From Hymenopus coronatus (Eukaryota > Arthropoda > Insecta > Mantodea > Hymenopodidae): a stretch of 64,000 nt of DNA. Location: the NCBI GenBank assembly GCA_030762935.1, contig CM060893.1, positions 14,204,897 through 14,268,896 on the forward strand, in the 5' to 3' direction. A program made the position numbers and the translations under genes. A model generated the notes under the pieces. That model did not search any database and was not told the origin of the DNA. It worked only from the letters and a program-made list of their open reading frames with translations. Below are positions 27,901 through 33,900 of this stretch, piece after piece. Position 1 is the first letter of the stretch. Each line of letters begins with the position of its first letter.

Positions 27901-30900
27901 AATAAAGAGATTCTGCCTGGCTTCAACCCTCTGTTCATCAAATCCTGCATTCGCAAAGACTTCTTGAAACAGACCTTTATACATGGGAACAAACAAATAT
28001 TATATAAATAATTAATATATCTGTAATTGGTTATGCTTCTGAATGTTACCGTTTCAATATAACACATTGTAAAAATGTTTACCTAATTTGAATTTGTACA
28101 GAAATTCACATTATGAGCTGGAGAAAGATCGAGAAGAAAGAATGGAAATGTACTGGTATGTCATTTGCTTGGTTGTGATGGCAGCAGCTTAGCTGTAATG
28201 ACGATTATGCTTACAATTTCATATTAAGACAACATAATACAATCAATATAATACAAGGTGTCTACAGATTATTGGATAATTTCATAAAGCTGTATTTTCA
28301 CCAATACTTAACATAAATAAATTGTCATACCAATATTTGGTGGAGGAAGTTCAAAGTTTTGTGTTGTATGTCAGATTTTCATTTGACATCAAGTGTGAAA
28401 TTTGTATTGTATTGTATTGGTCGTGCAACAGCCACAGACAAACACCTCCTGCACATGGCCACTCTGTTTATCTGACTTTACAGTGTGTGATTTCTTCCTA
28501 TTACATCAAGGATTGTGTTTACATCCCTCTACTTCCAGCAAGGGATGATATGGGTTATTACTGATATATCGTTGACTCTGTGACAGTGATGTGTTTTAAC
28601 AATTGAAAATTAGTTGAGTCAATTTTGTAACACTACATCACTTACTTTTTTATCTCGGAAAACATGTTTCAGAAGCCATGTGCTTCCATAGTCAATTCCT
28701 TTGGTCGACTGCCGGCATTGCTTGCAGTGGTGGTTTGATGAACCTCTGAATCAGTAGATTGCCTGGCAGGATTTCAAAATTGAAAATGCAGTTCTTGTTT
28801 TTCCAAACATGTATGTTTTCCCAAACTTTTAATTCTGTCTTCCTTGTGATGTTTTTGAGAATTTTTGGGCTTCTATTTATGGTGTGTTTCTCTTTCCAAA
28901 ACTGCCAAGTTACCGCAGATTTGTCTTCTTGTTGAGTTTAATATTTCTGTGGTGTTCTTTTGCTCTTGTTTTTATATTTCTTTTTGTTTGGCTGATGTAG
29001 ATTTTTTTTTTTCCCACAGTCATTGCTGAACTGATATATTCCTGTTTGTTTTCAAAATATGATATGGGTGTTTATTTATATTAAGTATTAGTGAAAATAT
29101 AGCCTTATGAAGTGGTCCAATAATTTGTAGACACCCTGGATGTGTAAAACGTTTTACATAATTCGAATTGGCACTTAAATTCACATTGGGGTGCCAGAAA
29201 GAGGCAGAGGGGAAAACAGAATTGTACCAGTATATGTGCAGCAGGAGGAGAGAGACACAGCTAAACCTTTCTCATTCTGCTTAACCATTGACTCCAAATA
29301 AAACATTTTGTACAACCACTGATGTGAAAGAAAGTCCTCTAATTTTATTTTAGTCTCTGAGAAAAATCCTTTTTATAGGCCCTTGGCAGTAATCTTTATT
29401 TCCCCCAGGCTTTGCCATTGCTGTACCCGTAAAGTTTGAAATTTACTTTTTCCCACTTGGTATTTGGAAAACATGTATTGCGAACGTAGGATGACCCCAG
29501 TTGTCAACATTAATATTTGGAAAGAAAACATAGTTTTGTATTCAGATAAATATGGTAAATAGATGAAGTTTTAATGCACAAAATCAACGAGAAGAAGAAG
29601 AAATACATTCCCTTTCATCATCAGTCTATTGTGAACCAAAATCTTGTGTCTCTTCCCATTCTCATTTCTGATTTGGCTAGTTCCTGGGTTGTTGTGAACT
29701 TGCCTTTACTCCACATGTACACATAATAGACTGTGTTCCCTTCTCTTTGATTTCATTCTGAAACCAAGAAATATACACATATTCAAATAAGGTGTCTGAA
29801 TTAAAAGTAAACATTCAGTCGGCTAATGACACTAAACAACACTCACATTTAAACATCCCGGGACATGTTTCAGAGGCTAGTTTCCTCCATTGTCAACCAG
29901 ACATTGACTGATCGTTGGCAGTGGAGCTAATCTGTCGATAAACTGCTCTGATGGCGGTTCTTTGAACTTGTACAATGAGTCGCCCTGGGGAATATTGAAG
30001 TAGATAATTCTATTCAAAACTTGCAAATATGCATAGAAGCTTGTGACAGTGATGTGATTAAATAAAAAATAAAAGAATTTGAGTCGGTTCTTGTAACACA
30101 AGCATCACTTATTTTTACTTACTGGGGACCGGTTTCGGATAACAGTTGTTCCCATTTTCAACCTTTTTTTCCGACTAAATCTTTCTTCATTGGCGTCAAC
30201 AATGGGGGTGGTGGTGTGTTAATTGTGGAGGCATCTGTTTCTGGATCTATGAACTTCCAGAGGTTGCTGTATGGTGGCAAATCAAAATTCATGATATGGC
30301 TCTTTTTCTTCATGATGTAGATCTTCTCCCAGACATCTAACGTTTTTGGATAAGTTTATAACATGGTTTTCGGGAGGTTTATTGCTGAAGGAGTTAAATA
30401 CACTTGAAGCCCCCCCCCCCCCCCCCAAAAAAAAAAAGGTAACAACATTGATAGTAATGCTGTTTAAAAATGCTGCTTCATCCTGAGTAGTTATATTTAA
30501 TGCTGACATATTCTTGAATGAACAAGAGAATGCAGCAAAACCATTAACAAGGACTGAAATGTATGCAAAACCTAAGTGAAGGTGAATTGTTTATTTTAGT
30601 AAATGTGCAGTGTATAGGCATCTTATATTAAAAGTTCAATACTACACATAAAATTATCTTATTTTCTGGAAAAATAAATGTTCTTTCCTTTTTTTTTTTT
30701 TGCCTGGATGATTGCAATATTGTGTAATAAATTCATATTTCTGAATTCTGTACAATGTATGCCACCAACTAAATGTGCATCAGCTATCACTGATGAACAA
30801 CCTTCAGATACTGTGATTAAGTCATGTTTCCTCACTTCCAGCATCACTTCTCATATTATTATAAGAATAATTGGTCAGAAGTCCTCCATTTTTCCGATTC

Positions 30901-33900
30901 CTCATTTCCAGTAGCACTTCTCATACTATTGTGCTAGTGCTGTCTATTGTCATGTTTGCCTTGGTATGAGTGTCATAGCAGTTGGAATGCTTAAAAAACA
31001 CGAAGACATAGCATGATCCTCCAGGGAAAATTGGAGGCAAGAACTAGGCCAAGCTGGGAGGACATCTCACCAAGAAGTACGTCATTAGAGGTCCTACTAG
31101 GCCCAATGGGACTCATTGAAGATCAACGATGGGTGCTGTTCAGAGTACTGGAGTCACCTGATGGGAAGACTCGGAGAGAGTAGCTGAACCTCCCTCAGAA
31201 TAAGGTTGTAAAAGTACTGGAGGAAGTACATTTTGGATCCAACCAAACCATCAACAAGCTCTGACAACTGTAACATTGGTTGAGACTACAGGCAGACTCT
31301 TCTTGTGAGAACTTGACTCTTCTCTCAATTCCTCTCCAAACTTCGACTTCCAGTATCTTCAGAGTTTCCAGAAAGTTTGTTACATAATTTTCTAGGTATA
31401 AAAGGAGGAATGATTGCAATGCAGTGTGTGTTCTGAATTGTACTGAATCATGAGTAACAACAATTAAAATTTAGTTGAGTCGATTTTGTAACACTACATC
31501 ACTTACTTTTTTATTTCGGAAAACATGTTTCAGAAGCCATGTGCTTCCATTGTCAATTCCTTTGGTCGACTACCGGCATCGCTTGCTGTGGTGGTTGTCT
31601 CTGTCCCTGGTGGTGGTTTGATGAACTTCTGGATGAGTAGATCGCCTGGCGGGATTTCAAAATTGAAAACCCGGTTCTTGTTTTTCCATATATATATGTT
31701 TTCCCAAACTTTTAATTCTGTCTTCCTTGTGATGTTTTTGAGGATTTTTGGGCTTCTATTTATAGTGTGTTTCTCTTTCCAAAAATGCCAAGCTACTGCA
31801 GATTTTTCTTCTTGTTTGAGTTTAATATTTCTGTGGTGTTCTTTTGCCCTGGTTTTTATATTTCTTTTTGTTTGGCCGATGTAGATTTTTTCACGGTCAT
31901 TACAGCTGAACTGATATATTCCTGGTATATTCATGAGTAACAAGACGACACCATCGCAAATTGCGTAATGGAAGAACTGTTTTGTTGCTATGGGGTGCCA
32001 ATGGAGCTACAGCGATCAGGGCACCAATTTTGAGTCCAACCTCAGGAGGGAAATGTTGGAGCGACTCAAGAGTGCACAAGACGCACACAACCCCTCTTCA
32101 CAGCATGGTTGAGTGGTAGATCAAGACCCTAGAAGAACATTTGAGGAAGGTTTAGGCCAATCACCAGAGAGGCTGGGATGTGAAGGTGCCACTTTTCTTA
32201 CTGGCTGCCACCATGCAACCTGATGTTTGGGTGTCCTGCTGGGGCAGTCGACTACTTGGAGCACCTCATAAACTGACTTCATAACATGCATGAGAGGGCT
32301 TGTTAAAACTTCCAGGTAGTGAGCAATTGGATGAAGACCTGCTATGACTGCAGACCAACAGCCGAGGTTTCCAGCAAAGTGATCTGGTGTGGTTATATTG
32401 CCCTACCTGGATCAAGGGATGCTGCCCCAGGCTTCAACAACCGTGGCAAGGGCCATGTTCACCTTGTGGTGAAGAGGATAAATGATCCTGATATATGGTG
32501 GACTTTGAGACAGTGATGTGTTTTAACAATTAAAATTTAGTTGAGTCGATTTTGTAACACTACATCACTTACTTTTTTATTTCGGAAAACATGTTTCAGA
32601 AGCCATGTGCTTCCATTGTCAATTCCTTTGGTCGACTCAAGGAATTGACAATGGAAGCACATGGCTTCTGAAACATGTTTTCCGAAATAAAAAAGTAAGT
32701 GATGTAGTGTTACAAAATCGACTCAACTAAATTTTAAAGGATAAATGATGTCTACCGCATTCAGAGGCTACCTTGAGAGAAGAAACTGGTAATACCTTGG
32801 GATTGTCTGTCTGCTACAATGACTCATCTGAATGACAGCCCTGAGGAAGGAGCAAGTGTGACAATATGCAATGGATTTCTTGTTCGCTTTGGTGTGTGAA
32901 TAATTGCAGTTGGGGTGTGTAAACAACATGGAGGTGTAACAGGATACTTTGGAATGCAAGGCTCTTTTCTCAAGAACATGACTCTTCTTGATTTTTCTCC
33001 AAACTTGGACTTCCAGTGTCTTCCACAAATTGCTTGTGATGTAATTTTCTAGCTATAAAAGGAAAAAGGATTGTAGTGCAATGTGTGTTTTCGTTTGTAC
33101 TGAGTCGTGAGTGACTGGAGAGTTAGCTTGCAGTGGTGCAAGTCATGAACGGTGTGCAGCCATAAACTGTCTACGCATAAAATGTTGAGTGAATTATTTG
33201 CAGCAGTGAATCTTCGTTTGTAACTACATTTTGAGAATAAAGAGATTTGTTACATTATAGGAAATAATTGTTTAATGAGCAGTCCTCAGTTCCTTCATTC
33301 CTCATTTCCAGCAGTACCTCTCATATTATATGAAATAATTGTTTAATGAGCAGTTCCCAGTTCCTTCATTCCTCACTTCCAGTAGCACTTCTCAGTTGAA
33401 TGTAAGGATTAATGTTATTGATGTTTCATCAGGAGCCTCCCAGATCCTGTGATGAGTGTGGAAGGGCATTCATTCGCCAAGATTGCCTTCTAAGGCACAT
33501 GCGTACCAAACACCGTGAAATGCTTGAGGAGATTCTGGCAGAAGCAGAAAAGAAGAAACTTCAGCAACAGTTGTTGTCTGCAGCAGGAAATAGTTCACTG
33601 CCATTGGATGGTTTCGGGGCTGAGCCATCTAGCAAGGAGGCTCAAACAACTTCAGGCAGCTCGTCCACTAATGATCAAAGCTCCAGTACTACAGGCACTA
33701 ATACTCTGGCAGAATCGGTGCGGGAGCTGTTAGCTTTACTGGTGGACGAGGCCACTCTGAAGGCCTTTGGTTGGCCTGATGCACCTGTTGACCGCCTTCT
33801 AGAAGCTGTCATCAGGCGTTGTGGTCACCAACCTGTTGGACCACATGATGATCTCCCTTACACAGACCGACTACGAGAGAATGCCAAGCTGCTCTTTACA

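Larger units (their letters stand above)
26881..29300. repeat. Imperfect repeat units (repeat C), interrupted by insertions
   Basis: A unit with AATTTGAATTTGCACCGAAA, a TTGAGC..GAGAAAG purine stretch and GGCAGCTTAGCTATAAC recurs at about 26881-27080, 28070-28250 and 29140-29300. Penelope-like and TIR elements sit between the units. They may once have been adjacent tandem copies. Class unknown. Confidence 0.55.
30830..33400 (+). mobile_element. Scrambled Ty3/gypsy LTR retrotransposon with two nested Penelope-like insertions
   Basis: 30990-31250 encodes [18 protein letters not shown], a stop, then [19 protein letters not shown], the region just before and at the zinc-binding end of gypsy integrase. 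31944-32474 encodes [20 protein letters not shown], a decayed '..HSDQG' motif and, near 32330-32474, [10 protein letters not shown], the integrase core and C terminus. 31290-31447 and 32955-33112 are direct LTR-like repeats, each with a TATA box (GGTATAAAAGG at about 31395; TATAAAAGG at 33054). A short motif with CCTCATTTCCAGCAG is repeated at 30835, 30900, 33300 and 33375. Gag, protease and reverse transcriptase are missing and stops abound. Confidence 0.75.

Noticed and set aside
31530..31943. Host gene encoding a GIY-YIG nuclease
   Set aside because: Flanked by a 13-bp target duplication and present in truncated sister copies; it is a Penelope-like retroelement fragment.
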